Positions 28,426 to 36,134 of a stretch of DNA of 64,000 bases are shown here, one piece after another (the first letter of the stretch is position 1; each line of letters begins with the position of its first letter). Both the position numbers and the translations under genes were made by a program. The notes under the pieces are model-generated. The model saw nothing but the letters and a program-made list of their open reading frames with translations, ran no database searches and had not been told where the DNA came from. Source of the DNA: Stieleria magnilauensis (GTDB taxonomy: Bacteria; Planctomycetota; Planctomycetia; Pirellulales; Pirellulaceae); the NCBI GenBank assembly GCA_007753675.1, contig CP036432.1:4624394-4688393 (forward strand), given 5' to 3'.

Positions 28426-28545
28426 ATGAAACGAACGAGAAGGCGTGCGGCACAACTGATCGACCAAGGCCATGAGAACATTGGGTACCGACGCACCATT
28501 GTTCGAGGGAATAATCAACGAGGCGTTATGGAGAGCCTGATATGA
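28426..28545 (+). CDS. 39-residue basic small protein or leader peptide coupled to the HTH-receiver gene
   Basis: An ATG at 28426 opens a 39-codon frame that begins MKRTRRRAAQLIDQGHENIG and ends VMESLI. Its TGA at 28543-28545 overlaps the ATG of the next gene (ATGA), the arrangement of translationally coupled genes. The product has a strongly basic N-terminus. A weak ribosome site (AGGACCGGTGAGA) precedes it. The downstream gene also has its own GGAG eight bases before its start, so the small frame may be regulatory. Coding status is inferred only from the overlap and frame. Confidence 0.4.
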   Translation: MKRTRRRAAQLIDQGHENIGYRRTIVRGNNQRGVMESLI

Positions 28546-29114
28546 AGGTCTTTACGACTGGACAGGTCGCCAAGATTTGCAAAGTCGCACCCCGAACTGT
28601 TTCAAAATGGTTCGATTCGGGGCGTTTGAAAGGCTACCGAATCCCAGGATCACAAGATCGTCGTATTCCACGTGAATACCTGATCAAGTTCCTGAAGGAG
28701 CACGGCATGCCGTTGGGTGACTTGGAGGACGAAGCGATGGCCAAGTGCCTGATCGTCGCCCAAGATCAAGTTTTGATCGAGAACTTGAAGCGAGAATTAC
28801 CGCCGGAAAAATCGTTCAAGGTCGCAGTTGCGGCGAGCGGTTTCGAAGCCGGAATTCAAGCCGAAAGCTTCACGCCAGACTGCATCATCGTGGACTTTTC
28901 GATCGGCAAGATCGAAGCCGTACAGATTTGCCAGAACCTGCGCAAAAATGCGGATTTCACCGATGTCATTCTGATCGCGCTGTTGCCCGATGACGGCCAG
29001 CCGATGAGTTTTGATCGAAGCAGCATCAACGAGACGTTCAAAAAGCCGTTCGACGCCCATCTGTTGGCTGAACGACTGAGAACACTCGTCGGAGCAAAGA
29101 AAGAACTGGTGTGA
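28542..29114 (+). CDS. HTH (excisionase/BldC-like) plus receiver-like domain regulator
   Basis: 190 residues. Residues 1-55 form a MerR/excisionase-type winged helix (FTTGQVAKICKVAPRTVSKW, then RIPGSQDRRIPREYLIKFL). Residues 67-185 are receiver-like: CLIVAQDQVLIE in place of the acidic pair (only one Asp), candidate phosphoacceptor D118 in CIIVDFSIGK and the conserved Lys-Pro in FKKPFD (K168). The order is DNA-binding first and receiver second, opposite to normal response regulators. No kinase is adjacent. It follows a 39-codon ORF with ATGA overlap and ends in a strong terminator, so it is the last gene of its transcript. Confidence 0.85.
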   Translation: MKVFTTGQVAKICKVAPRTVSKWFDSGRLKGYRIPGSQDRRIPREYLIKFLKEHGMPLGDLEDEAMAKCLIVAQDQVLIENLKRELPPEKSFKVAVAASGFEAGIQAESFTPDCIIVDFSIGKIEAVQICQNLRKNADFTDVILIALLPDDGQPMSFDRSSINETFKKPFDAHLLAERLRTLVGAKKELV

Positions 29115-29175
29115 ACGGTTCCTGCCCCGGCTCAGGCCGCCGCAGGATGCACGCTTCACCACCGACCACAACGAG

Positions 29176-29214
29176 AACGCCACACATTTCCCGCAAATGT
29201 GTGGCGTTTTTTTT
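29176..29214 (+). terminator. Intrinsic terminator after the HTH-receiver gene
   Basis: A perfect 12-bp stem CGCCACACATTT / AAATGTGTGGCG (extended by AA/TT) with a 5-base loop is followed by eight T. It starts about 60 bases after the stop codon. Confidence 0.92.
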
Positions 29215-29215
29215 A

Positions 29216-29346
29216 TGTTTCAAGTTTCAAGTTTCAGGTTTCAAGTTGGCGGCAGCGGGTTGCGGAGTGGAGAGATTTCGTTACAGAATCGCTCCGACGG
29301 CCATCGGCAACAAACCTTTGGAACCTGGAACTTGAAACTTGAAACT
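29216..29346. repeat. TTTCAAG heptad repeats in inverted arrangement
   Basis: GTTTCAAGTTTCAAGTTTCA lies at about 29217-29236, and the reverse form GGAACTTGAAACTTGAAAC lies at about 29327-29345, immediately before moaC. Related arrays lie at 26558-26577 and 36055-36122. Confidence 0.75.
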
Positions 29347-29352
29347 AAGAAA

Positions 29353-29907
29353 ATGCCTTCCAACCACTTCGACGCCGATGGCAACGTCCACATGGTCGAC
29401 GTCTCCGCCAAATCGGTCACCAAACGCATCGCCACCGCCTCGTCGCGGATCTCCATGAACGCCCAAGCGGCCGAACTGGTGCGGCAAGGGACCAGCCGGA
29501 AAGGCGATGTGCTGGCGGTCGCACGGCTGGCCGCCATCGCGGCGACCAAGTGGACGCCCCATCTGATCCCCCTCTGTCACGCGATCCCGATCGAGTCCGC
29601 GGAAGTCGACTTCGAGTGGGCGGACGAACAGACGGCTGACGAACAGACGGCTAAGGAAACCGAATCGCCGCAGCCGACCTCGCAGCCGACCTCGCCCCCG
29701 CAGCTGATCTGTCGCGTCACCTGCGCCACGTCGGGGAAGACCGGCATCGAAATGGAAGCCCTCACCGGCGCCAGTGTCGCCGCGCTGACGGTTTACGACA
29801 TGCTCAAATCCGTCGATCGGGCGATGCAGATCGGTCCGACACAATTGGAAGGGAAAGAAGGTGGCCAGTCGGGGACGTTCGTGCGAAATCCCGGCACGCA
29901 TTCCTGA
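29353..29907 (+). CDS. moaC: Cyclic pyranopterin monophosphate synthase, with an inserted repeat segment
   Basis: 184 residues from the ATG at 29353, longer than typical MoaC (about 160). It converts the GTP-derived 8,9-dihydro intermediate to cPMP in molybdenum cofactor synthesis. Diagnostic motifs: MVDVSAKSVTKRIATASSRI, GDVLAVARLAAIAATKW, LIPLCHAIPI (C75, H76) and the active-site MEALTGASVAALTVYDMLKS with D149 and K152. An extra segment at about residues 90-117 sits between two strands. It comes from perfect tandem duplications (15 bp at 29623-29652 and 12 bp at 29671-29694). All catalytic motifs are intact, so function is probably kept. No other moa gene is adjacent. Confidence 0.95.
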   Translation: MPSNHFDADGNVHMVDVSAKSVTKRIATASSRISMNAQAAELVRQGTSRKGDVLAVARLAAIAATKWTPHLIPLCHAIPIESAEVDFEWADEQTADEQTAKETESPQPTSQPTSPPQLICRVTCATSGKTGIEMEALTGASVAALTVYDMLKSVDRAMQIGPTQLEGKEGGQSGTFVRNPGTHS

Positions 29908-30017
29908 TGCGACCAATCGTCCCCCTTTGATTTCGTTATCCCTGGTTTCTAATTGCGGTTTCGTTTCTATTGCAACCGATCGCCCCGTTCCCCCTTCCTG
30001 CTGACACGCGTAAGAAA

Positions 30018-31157
30018 ATGGACGCTTCTGAGACGTTTCGAGACCGCTCCGACACGGTACAGGTCGACTCCGACAGCCGAGTCAGCGGCACACGCAACGG
30101 TGTGGCGCAGAGCGAATCCCGCCGATCCCCCCCGACGGGCGATCACACGGTCCGCGTGTCCAAGAACAGTGCCGCCCCCTCGGCCAATCCACTGTTGCAG
30201 CGACTTTATGGTCCCATCGCCAAGCCGTTGGCCGATGTCGAAGCCACCCTGCGTTCACAATTGCAAAGCCCCTTCGAAGGCGTTTCGGCGTTGCTGCGCC
30301 ACGGAGTCGCGCTGGGGGGCAAGCGTCTGCGGCCGGCCGTGCACTTGCTGATGGCCGAAGCCCTCGGGGGCGTGAAGCCGAGCAACATCACCATCGGAGC
30401 GGTTCTGGAGATGGTCCATACGGCGACGCTGGTCCACGACGACGTGCTGGACGAAGCCGCGACGCGTCGGCATGTCCCCACCATCAACGCCCAATGGAAC
30501 AATCACACCAGTATTCTGCTGGGCGATTATTTGTTCGCCCAAAGTTTCCAATTGGCTGCGACACTCGACTACACCCGCACCTGCCAGTGGGTCGGCCAAG
30601 CCGCACGCCTGGTTTGTGAAGGGGAGTTGCGTCAAGTGCTCGGCCGCGACGATCTCGAAATCGATCGCGACACCTATTTCGAAATCATCCAAGGAAAAAC
30701 CGCCGAGCTGTGTCGCGTCGCCTGTTCGCTCGCCGCCGCGGAAGCCGGTTGCGATGCGGAAACGACCGATCGACTGGCCGAATACGGCAACAGTCTCGGG
30801 ATCGCGTTCCAAATCGCCGACGATTTCCTGGACCTGTGGGGCGACGATGAAGCGGTCGGCAAAACGCTGGGAACGGATCTGGAACAGGGAAAAATCACGC
30901 TGCCGATCATCCGTCTGCTGGAAACAGCAACCCCCGAGCGACGAAACGCCATTTTGACGGTCCTCAACGGCCCGGCCGCCGACCGGATCTCACAGATTCG
31001 CAACTGGCTCGATCAATCCGACGCCAGGGAATTCACCGTCGCAACCGCAGCCGAATTCAAGCAACGCGCCCTCGACGCGATCGCCGATCTGCCCACCGGG
31101 ACAGCCAAAAACTGCCTGATCGAAATCGCCGAGTTCTCGATCCAACGCTCGTTCTGA
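30018..31157 (+). CDS. Polyprenyl (octaprenyl-type) diphosphate synthase
   Basis: 379 residues from the ATG at 30018; an upstream TTG is less likely. The first 55 residues are Ser/Thr/Arg-rich and probably disordered. The trans-prenyltransferase core carries the first aspartate-rich motif LVHDDVLDEA, the preceding KRLRPAVHLL, and the second motif IADDFLDLWGDD followed by VGKTLGTDLEQGKITLPII. It elongates FPP with IPP to a long-chain polyprenyl diphosphate, probably for the menaquinone side chain. No quinone genes lie next to it, so product length cannot be set. Confidence 0.92.
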   Translation: MDASETFRDRSDTVQVDSDSRVSGTRNGVAQSESRRSPPTGDHTVRVSKNSAAPSANPLLQRLYGPIAKPLADVEATLRSQLQSPFEGVSALLRHGVALGGKRLRPAVHLLMAEALGGVKPSNITIGAVLEMVHTATLVHDDVLDEAATRRHVPTINAQWNNHTSILLGDYLFAQSFQLAATLDYTRTCQWVGQAARLVCEGELRQVLGRDDLEIDRDTYFEIIQGKTAELCRVACSLAAAEAGCDAETTDRLAEYGNSLGIAFQIADDFLDLWGDDEAVGKTLGTDLEQGKITLPIIRLLETATPERRNAILTVLNGPAADRISQIRNWLDQSDAREFTVATAAEFKQRALDAIADLPTGTAKNCLIEIAEFSIQRSF

Positions 31158-31242
31158 TTGGGATGTTGAATCGTTACAGTAGCGTCCCGGTGAATCGCCG
31201 CTCAAGGAACGACAATGAGGGGCCGCTCGCGCTGGCGCGAAC

Positions 31243-31402
31243 CTAATGCCACCTACTTTCAAACCAATCGGCGTGTTTCGTGTTAGCGGCAGGGCGCGAG
31301 CCCTCCGGTCTTTGACGGTGTTTTCGAGCTGAAACCGGACGGCTCGCGCCGTTCCGCTACCCCCTTCAGAGGCAAAGTAGCGGTAGTGAGCGCTAGCGGA
31401 GC
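31243..31402. repeat. Nested inverted-repeat element (copy 1)
   Basis: An inner pair TTAGCGGCAGGGCGCGAGCC ... GGCTCGCGCCGTTCCGCTA (about 31283-31362) is flanked by AATGCCACCTACTTT and AAAGTAGCGGTAGT. It lies between the prenyl synthase and GT2 genes. The same nested element recurs at about 62.96-63.17 kb. Confidence 0.85.
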
Positions 31403-32001
31403 CTTTGCCCGACTTTCGTCCGTTCGATCGTCTTGATGCGATCGGTCTGACCTTCCAGCCAGTAACGTTTGCCTTTGGGGGCCGAGAGACGCTGCAGATG
31501 GGGTCGGCGGATCATTTGGACCGAGCAGGGTGCGCTGGCGTCGGAGCGGATTTCGACCGCGGTATGTTTGTCGGTGCCCCATTGTCGCAAACGCCTCAAC
31601 AGCGGCGGGGCGAGGGGCTCTTGGCGACTCTCTGCACGTGCCGCGACGACCGACTCGTCTTCGCTCATCACCAGCAGCCGACGGAGATCTTCCATCCGCA
31701 TCTCGGCGTTCGATTCCTGGATGAACACCAGTTCTCCGGTTGCCCGTTCCAGTCCGGTTTGTCCGGCCGCTTCCATCCCGCGTGGCCGGTCGTGTCGAGC
31801 GATCCGAACCTGGGGGTACTTGGCATGCAGCTCTTCCAAGACGTCCCGCGTTTCATCGCGGCTGCCGTCGTCGACGACAATGATTTCAGCGACCTCGTCG
31901 GTCAGATCGACCAGGCCTTCCAGGACGTGCTCGACCCGCTGAACGATCTCATGTTGCCGATCGCGAACCGGCAGAACGATCGATAGTTTTGTCGGTGACA
32001 T
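31393..32001 (-). CDS. Short family-2 glycosyltransferase-like protein
   Basis: 202 residues from the ATG at 32001. The GT-A fold start is clear: [39 protein letters not shown], and a degenerate [12 protein letters not shown] where DxD would be expected. The protein lacks the usual C-terminal acceptor region and any membrane helix, and it ends in a basic tail. It may be a reduced, possibly inactive glycosyltransferase. It is divergent from hisI. Confidence 0.75.
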   Translation of the reverse strand: MSPTKLSIVLPVRDRQHEIVQRVEHVLEGLVDLTDEVAEIIVVDDGSRDETRDVLEELHAKYPQVRIARHDRPRGMEAAGQTGLERATGELVFIQESNAEMRMEDLRRLLVMSEDESVVAARAESRQEPLAPPLLRRLRQWGTDKHTAVEIRSDASAPCSVQMIRRPHLQRLSAPKGKRYWLEGQTDRIKTIERTKVGQRLR

Positions 32002-32126
32002 GGCGGAAAACCCCGAAACAGCAACCATTGGACAAGAAAGTGTAGGTTGCTTATCGTCCGCGCCGCGGCAGTGCCTTCAGCGGCCGGGCCCGGCGAAACG
32101 ATTCGGCCAGGGCGGCGTGTCAGTCG

Positions 32127-32154
32127 TTCCGTTTACTACGAATCTGCCTATAAT
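32127..32154 (+). promoter_or_regulatory. Probable promoter of hisI
   Basis: A perfect -10 TATAAT (32149-32154) lies 16 bases after TTCCGT (32127-32132). Transcription would begin near 32161, leaving a short leader to the GTG at 32198. This supports that late start for hisI. Confidence 0.55.
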
Positions 32155-32197
32155 CCTCGCTGCAGACCTGACCCTCTTTCCCCCCGGACAACTTGCC

Positions 32198-32599
32198 GTG
32201 ATCGACGTCTCCGCCGCAGTGGACTTTTCTCGGGGCGCCGACGGTTTATTGCCGGCGATCGCGCAAGATGCCGACAGTGACCGCGTTCTGATGATGGCCT
32301 GGATGAACGAAGACGCGTTTCGAGAGACGCTGGCGACCGGTCAAGCCGTCTATTACAGCCGCAGTCGTCAAGCCCTGTGGCGCAAGGGTGAAACCAGTGG
32401 GCATCGTCAGAGCGTCAAAGAGATCCGAGTGGATTGCGACCGCGATACGATTCTGTTGCGAGTCGAGCAGGTCGGAGCGGCCTGTCACGAAGGATTCCAG
32501 AGCTGTTTCTTTCGAGCGGTCGATCCCGACGACGCCTCGCTCTCGATCGTCGACCCCCGACTCGTCGACCCCAACGAGGTTTACGGGAAAAAAAAGTAG
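32198..32599 (+). CDS. hisI: Phosphoribosyl-AMP cyclohydrolase
   Basis: 133 residues from the GTG at 32198, chosen because a TATAAT promoter lies just upstream and the length then matches stand-alone HisI. It opens the adenine ring of PR-AMP, the third step of histidine synthesis. Motifs: [39 protein letters not shown], and the metal/zinc site [19 protein letters not shown] followed by CHEG and a downstream Cys in QSCFF. There is no HisE domain, so PR-ATP pyrophosphatase is coded elsewhere. Confidence 0.93.
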   Translation: MIDVSAAVDFSRGADGLLPAIAQDADSDRVLMMAWMNEDAFRETLATGQAVYYSRSRQALWRKGETSGHRQSVKEIRVDCDRDTILLRVEQVGAACHEGFQSCFFRAVDPDDASLSIVDPRLVDPNEVYGKKK

Positions 32600-32605
32600 G
32601 GCATG

Positions 32606-33763
32606 CTACTTGCCTCGGAAACAGCGGACCACGCCGTCATCATCAGCGACGAACAGTTCGGTATCGGTGACGGCGACCCCGGCGACGAAGCTGCCGCGAA
32701 TCTCGTAGCTCCACTTCAACGTCCCGTCGGCCAGGGAGAGTCGCAGCAGCCGTCCGTCGGTCGCGGGAATCCACACGTCGTTACCGGCGATCACCGGAGA
32801 CGCATCGGCGAACCGCCGCAAGGTGTGTCGCCAGATTCGCTTGCCCGTCTTCAAGTCGATCGCATCGACTTGTTTTCGCTGGCTGCTGACGACGGCGATT
32901 TCCCCGGAGATCGCGGCACTGTTGCGATACTCCTGGGCTTGCAACGGGTCTTCGTACCGCCACAACTGTTTCTTGTTCTTCCAATCAAAGGCGAACACTG
33001 AACCGTCGTGGGTCGGCAGGATGGCCAGCTCACCGCGGACGGCCGGCGTGCTTCCGGTTGGGCCTTCCAGCGGCATCCCTTCCCCATCGGCCTTGCCGGT
33101 TTTTAAATCGACCACGTGCAGTTTGGCATCACAACCGCCCAGGAACGTCCGATCGCCCGCGATCGTGGGGGAACATTGGATCTGGTCTTCGGCGGCATAG
33201 GTCCATACCGGCTCTCCGGTCGCCAGCTCGAAACAGTACAGCTTGCCGTCCTGGCAGGCGACCAGCACCTTGTCCTCGTAAATCGCCGCCGAGCCGCTGA
33301 TCTCGCCGTCGGTCGTTTGGGTCCACAGCTCACTGCCGTCCTTGACTGACAGGGCGTACACGTTGCCGTCGTAGTCGCCGATGACCAGCCGGTCGCCGGC
33401 GATCACGGGCGAGGCCAGGAATCCGGTCTGGTAATCTTTCCGCCAGCGTTCCTGTCCGTCGCGACGAGCCAGGCAGTAGATTTTCCCCATCACATCGGCG
33501 ACGAACACCTGGTCGCCGATCACGATGGGAGTCGACTCAATCGCCTCATCGGCCTTGAATTCCCACGCCACCTGCAGTTCGTCGGGCAGCTGTGCCGTGG
33601 TCGCCCCCGACCCGGCGGCGTCGCCACGGGGGAAGGCCCAGTCCGAACCCTGCGCAGCCCCCCGGCTCGCGGTCCCCCCGATCACGACGCAAATCAGTCC
33701 GATCACGGGGATTCGGATCGAGGAGGGCAAAGCGAACATCCATCGCGTTTTCGAACTCATCAT
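32606..33763 (-). CDS. Exported PQQ-like beta-propeller repeat protein
   Basis: 385 residues. The N-terminus has a signal peptide (IPVIGLICVVIGGTASRGAA). The mature protein is a run of seven to eight propeller blades with the repeat GDRLVIGDYDGNVYALSVKDG and close variants (about every 40 residues). The calcium/PQQ-binding tryptophan-docking form is kept but no dehydrogenase catalytic domain is present. Proteins of this type act as BamB-like scaffolds or periplasmic interaction modules. It is convergent with hisI and divergent from aroDE. Confidence 0.85.
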   Translation of the reverse strand: MMSSKTRWMFALPSSIRIPVIGLICVVIGGTASRGAAQGSDWAFPRGDAAGSGATTAQLPDELQVAWEFKADEAIESTPIVIGDQVFVADVMGKIYCLARRDGQERWRKDYQTGFLASPVIAGDRLVIGDYDGNVYALSVKDGSELWTQTTDGEISGSAAIYEDKVLVACQDGKLYCFELATGEPVWTYAAEDQIQCSPTIAGDRTFLGGCDAKLHVVDLKTGKADGEGMPLEGPTGSTPAVRGELAILPTHDGSVFAFDWKNKKQLWRYEDPLQAQEYRNSAAISGEIAVVSSQRKQVDAIDLKTGKRIWRHTLRRFADASPVIAGNDVWIPATDGRLLRLSLADGTLKWSYEIRGSFVAGVAVTDTELFVADDDGVVRCFRGK

Positions 33764-33992
33764 TTATGACCTGCTGTGTGCTTTGTCCGTGCTGTATTTG
33801 TGGCAGAAGCGTTGGATCGACCCGACCGGCCATTCCTCAGGGGAATTAGACTACACCCCTGCTCGTTGCATTCGGTGCGATCTATTATACGCGGGCGGCA
33901 CTCCGGGCAGTAAACTCGTCATGGAGCCCACCTCCCGTCGCCGAGGCCGCTTCCGGCAATCCACCACCACTTTCCTCGTACTTCAATACCCT

Positions 33993-35486
33993 ATGATTTG
34001 TGTCAGTCTCGGTCGCAGTCGCCACACTCGGATGATTGGCGAACACAAGCATTTGGTCGAACAAGGCGCCGAACTTGTGGAATTGCGGCTGGACTATGTC
34101 GGTCGAGCCGTCAATCTGAAACGCCTGATGGACAATCGTCCCGGCCCGGTCGTGATGACCGTTCGACGCCGTCAAGACGGGGGGCGTTGGACCAAGAGCG
34201 AACAAGACCGACTGATGCTGCTGCGATCGGCGATCGTCGCGGGTGCCGAATACGTCGACATCGAAGCTGACGTGGCATCCCAGATTCCGCGGTACGGCAA
34301 CACCAAACGAATCATCAGCTACCACGATTTTTCCGGCACCCCGGACAATCTGGAAGAGTTGCATGCGGCGATGGCCGAAGAAGATGCCGACATCGTCAAA
34401 ATCGCCACCATGGCAAACTCGTTCGCCGACAACGTGCGGATGTTCGACCTGATTCGCAACGCCAAACTCCCCACGATCGGGATTTGCATGGGCGAGATCG
34501 GCACCATCACGCGAATTTTGGCCAACCGTTTCGGCGCCCCCTTCACCTATGCGACCTACAGCACGGACAAGAAGATGGCGCCCGGCCAGCTGAATTGGAA
34601 AGAAATGTCCAATTTGTACGACGTCAAAAACATCAACGCCGAGACCGAGTTGTTCGGCGTGATCGCCGATCCGGTCGCCCACAGCTACAGCCCCTTGGTG
34701 CACAACACGGCGTTCCATGCCGAAAAGATGAACGCGCGGTACCTGCCGCTGCGCGTCCCGCAAGACGATCTGCATCACTTCATGGACAGCGTCGACAAAA
34801 TCGGACTCCGCGGCATCAGCATCACCATTCCTCACAAAGAGCGGGCGTTGGACTACTGCACCCAAGCCGAATCGAGCGCCAACGGGATCGGTGCGATCAA
34901 CACCATGGTGTTTCATGAAGGCGATCGCCTGGGCTACAACACCGACTATCGCGCCGCAATGGATTGCATCATCGAAGTCATGGAAAAGAAAGACGTGCCC
35001 CGCGAGAACGCACTTCAGGGTGTCACCGCGATGGTGCTGGGCGCCGGCGGAGTGTCCCGCGCGATCGCTTGGGGGCTGCGGCAACGCCAGGCCGACGTCG
35101 TCATCGCCTCCCGCACCGAAGAGCGGGCTCGACTGTTGGCTTCGGAGATCGGTTGCCGCGTGGTGCCCTGGGAAGATCGACACAACCAAAAGGTCCAGCT
35201 GCTGATCAACGGAACGCCCGTCGGCATGCACCCCGACGTCGACAAGTCCCCCTTCAAAGCGTCGGCGCTGAATCAATTCATGGTGGTCTTCGATACCGTT
35301 TACAACCCCGAGAACACCCTGCTGGTAAAATACGCCAAACGGGCACAGTGTCGGATCATCACCGGGATCGATATGTTTGTCCGCCAGGCGGCCTATCAAT
35401 TTAAGTTGTTCACTGGGAAAGACGCTCCGGCGATGTTACTGCGAAAAACCATCAAGCAAGCGACCAATCCGGTCCAGCTTCACTGA
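33993..35486 (+). CDS. aroDE: Bifunctional 3-dehydroquinate dehydratase (type I) / shikimate dehydrogenase
   Basis: 497 residues from the ATG at 33993 (MICVSLGRSRHTRMIGEHKH); the upstream open frame overlaps the divergent propeller gene and is not coding. Residues 1-215 are a type I AroD with catalytic H111 (ISYHDF) and Schiff-base K136 (DIVKIATMANS). Residues 218-497 are AroE: FGVIADPVAHSYSPLVHN, catalytic K282 in ITIPHKERA, the NTDYRAAMD Asp, and the NADP loop LGAGGVSRAIAWGL. The fusion makes steps three and four of the shikimate pathway in one chain, as in plants and some planctomycetes and chlamydiae. Confidence 0.95.
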   Translation: MICVSLGRSRHTRMIGEHKHLVEQGAELVELRLDYVGRAVNLKRLMDNRPGPVVMTVRRRQDGGRWTKSEQDRLMLLRSAIVAGAEYVDIEADVASQIPRYGNTKRIISYHDFSGTPDNLEELHAAMAEEDADIVKIATMANSFADNVRMFDLIRNAKLPTIGICMGEIGTITRILANRFGAPFTYATYSTDKKMAPGQLNWKEMSNLYDVKNINAETELFGVIADPVAHSYSPLVHNTAFHAEKMNARYLPLRVPQDDLHHFMDSVDKIGLRGISITIPHKERALDYCTQAESSANGIGAINTMVFHEGDRLGYNTDYRAAMDCIIEVMEKKDVPRENALQGVTAMVLGAGGVSRAIAWGLRQRQADVVIASRTEERARLLASEIGCRVVPWEDRHNQKVQLLINGTPVGMHPDVDKSPFKASALNQFMVVFDTVYNPENTLLVKYAKRAQCRIITGIDMFVRQAAYQFKLFTGKDAPAMLLRKTIKQATNPVQLH

Positions 35487-35505
35487 CCAGGGTTGGGCCA
35501 CTGCA

Positions 35506-36054
35506 TTGAACGATCTTCCGCCACCCGACCCCACGCCGCTGGTTCTCCCGCAACTCCGACAGGCACTGCCCAGCGATGCCGCGGCAATCCATGCCTTACT
35601 GCGTCCCTTTGTGATGCAACGGCTGCTGCTCTCGCGAACCCATGCCGAACTGATCGAACTCACCCGGCACGGTTTCGTCGCAATGGTCGACGAAGTGTCA
35701 GAGGCCCCGGCGCCCGACATTCCCTCACCGAGTGACCCGACACCGAGCGACGAAGTCACCCCCGAGGAGCCGGCCCAGCGCTGCGTCGGGTTTTCCGCGG
35801 TCGAGGTCTACAGCCCCAAGCTCGCGGAACTGCAATGCCTTGCCGTGCATCCCGACTACCAGCGGTTCGGCGTCGGAAAACGCTTGGTCCAGATGTGCGT
35901 GGACCGGGCCAGAGACCTAGGCATCATGGAAATCATGGCCATCAGCTCGTCCGACCGCTTCCTGGAAAACTGCGGCTTCCACTACTCGCTCCCCGATCAG
36001 AAGCGAGCTCTGTTCCAACAACTTCGGCCCCGACCGTACGAGGATCGGAGTTAG
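35506..36054 (+). CDS. GNAT-family N-acetyltransferase with internal insertion
   Basis: 182 residues from a TTG at 35506, twenty bases after aroDE. A longer frame that overlaps aroDE by 110 bases also exists, so the start is uncertain. The acetyl-CoA fold is clear: LRQALPSDAAAIHALLRPFV, then ELQCLAVHPDYQRFGVGKRL (the Q/RxxGxG/A loop) and GIMEIMAISSSDRFLENCGF. It resembles the N-acetylglutamate synthase (ArgA-like) C-terminal domain. A 30-residue Pro/Ser/Asp/Glu insertion (residues about 65-95) interrupts beta strands 2 and 3. It may be in the aroDE transcript. Confidence 0.75.
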   Translation: MNDLPPPDPTPLVLPQLRQALPSDAAAIHALLRPFVMQRLLLSRTHAELIELTRHGFVAMVDEVSEAPAPDIPSPSDPTPSDEVTPEEPAQRCVGFSAVEVYSPKLAELQCLAVHPDYQRFGVGKRLVQMCVDRARDLGIMEIMAISSSDRFLENCGFHYSLPDQKRALFQQLRPRPYEDRS

Positions 36055-36122
36055 GAGTTTCAAGTTTCAAGTTTCAAGTTTCAAGTTTCAAGTTGCAGCC
36101 AACCTGGAACCTGAAACCTGGA
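36055..36122. repeat. TTTCAAG array with inverted GGAACCTGAAACC arm
   Basis: Five tandem copies of GTTTCAA run from about 36059 to 36093, and AACCTGGAACCTGAAACCTG runs from 36103 to 36122. It lies between the convergent GNAT and TlpA-like genes, so a transcript from either side could fold here. Confidence 0.8.
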
Positions 36123-36134
36123 ACCCGAAAAACT

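Noticed and set aside
33885-35399. 504-codon minus-strand frame opposite aroDE
   Set aside because: aroDE catalytic residues are unmistakable; the reverse frame is a codon-bias shadow.
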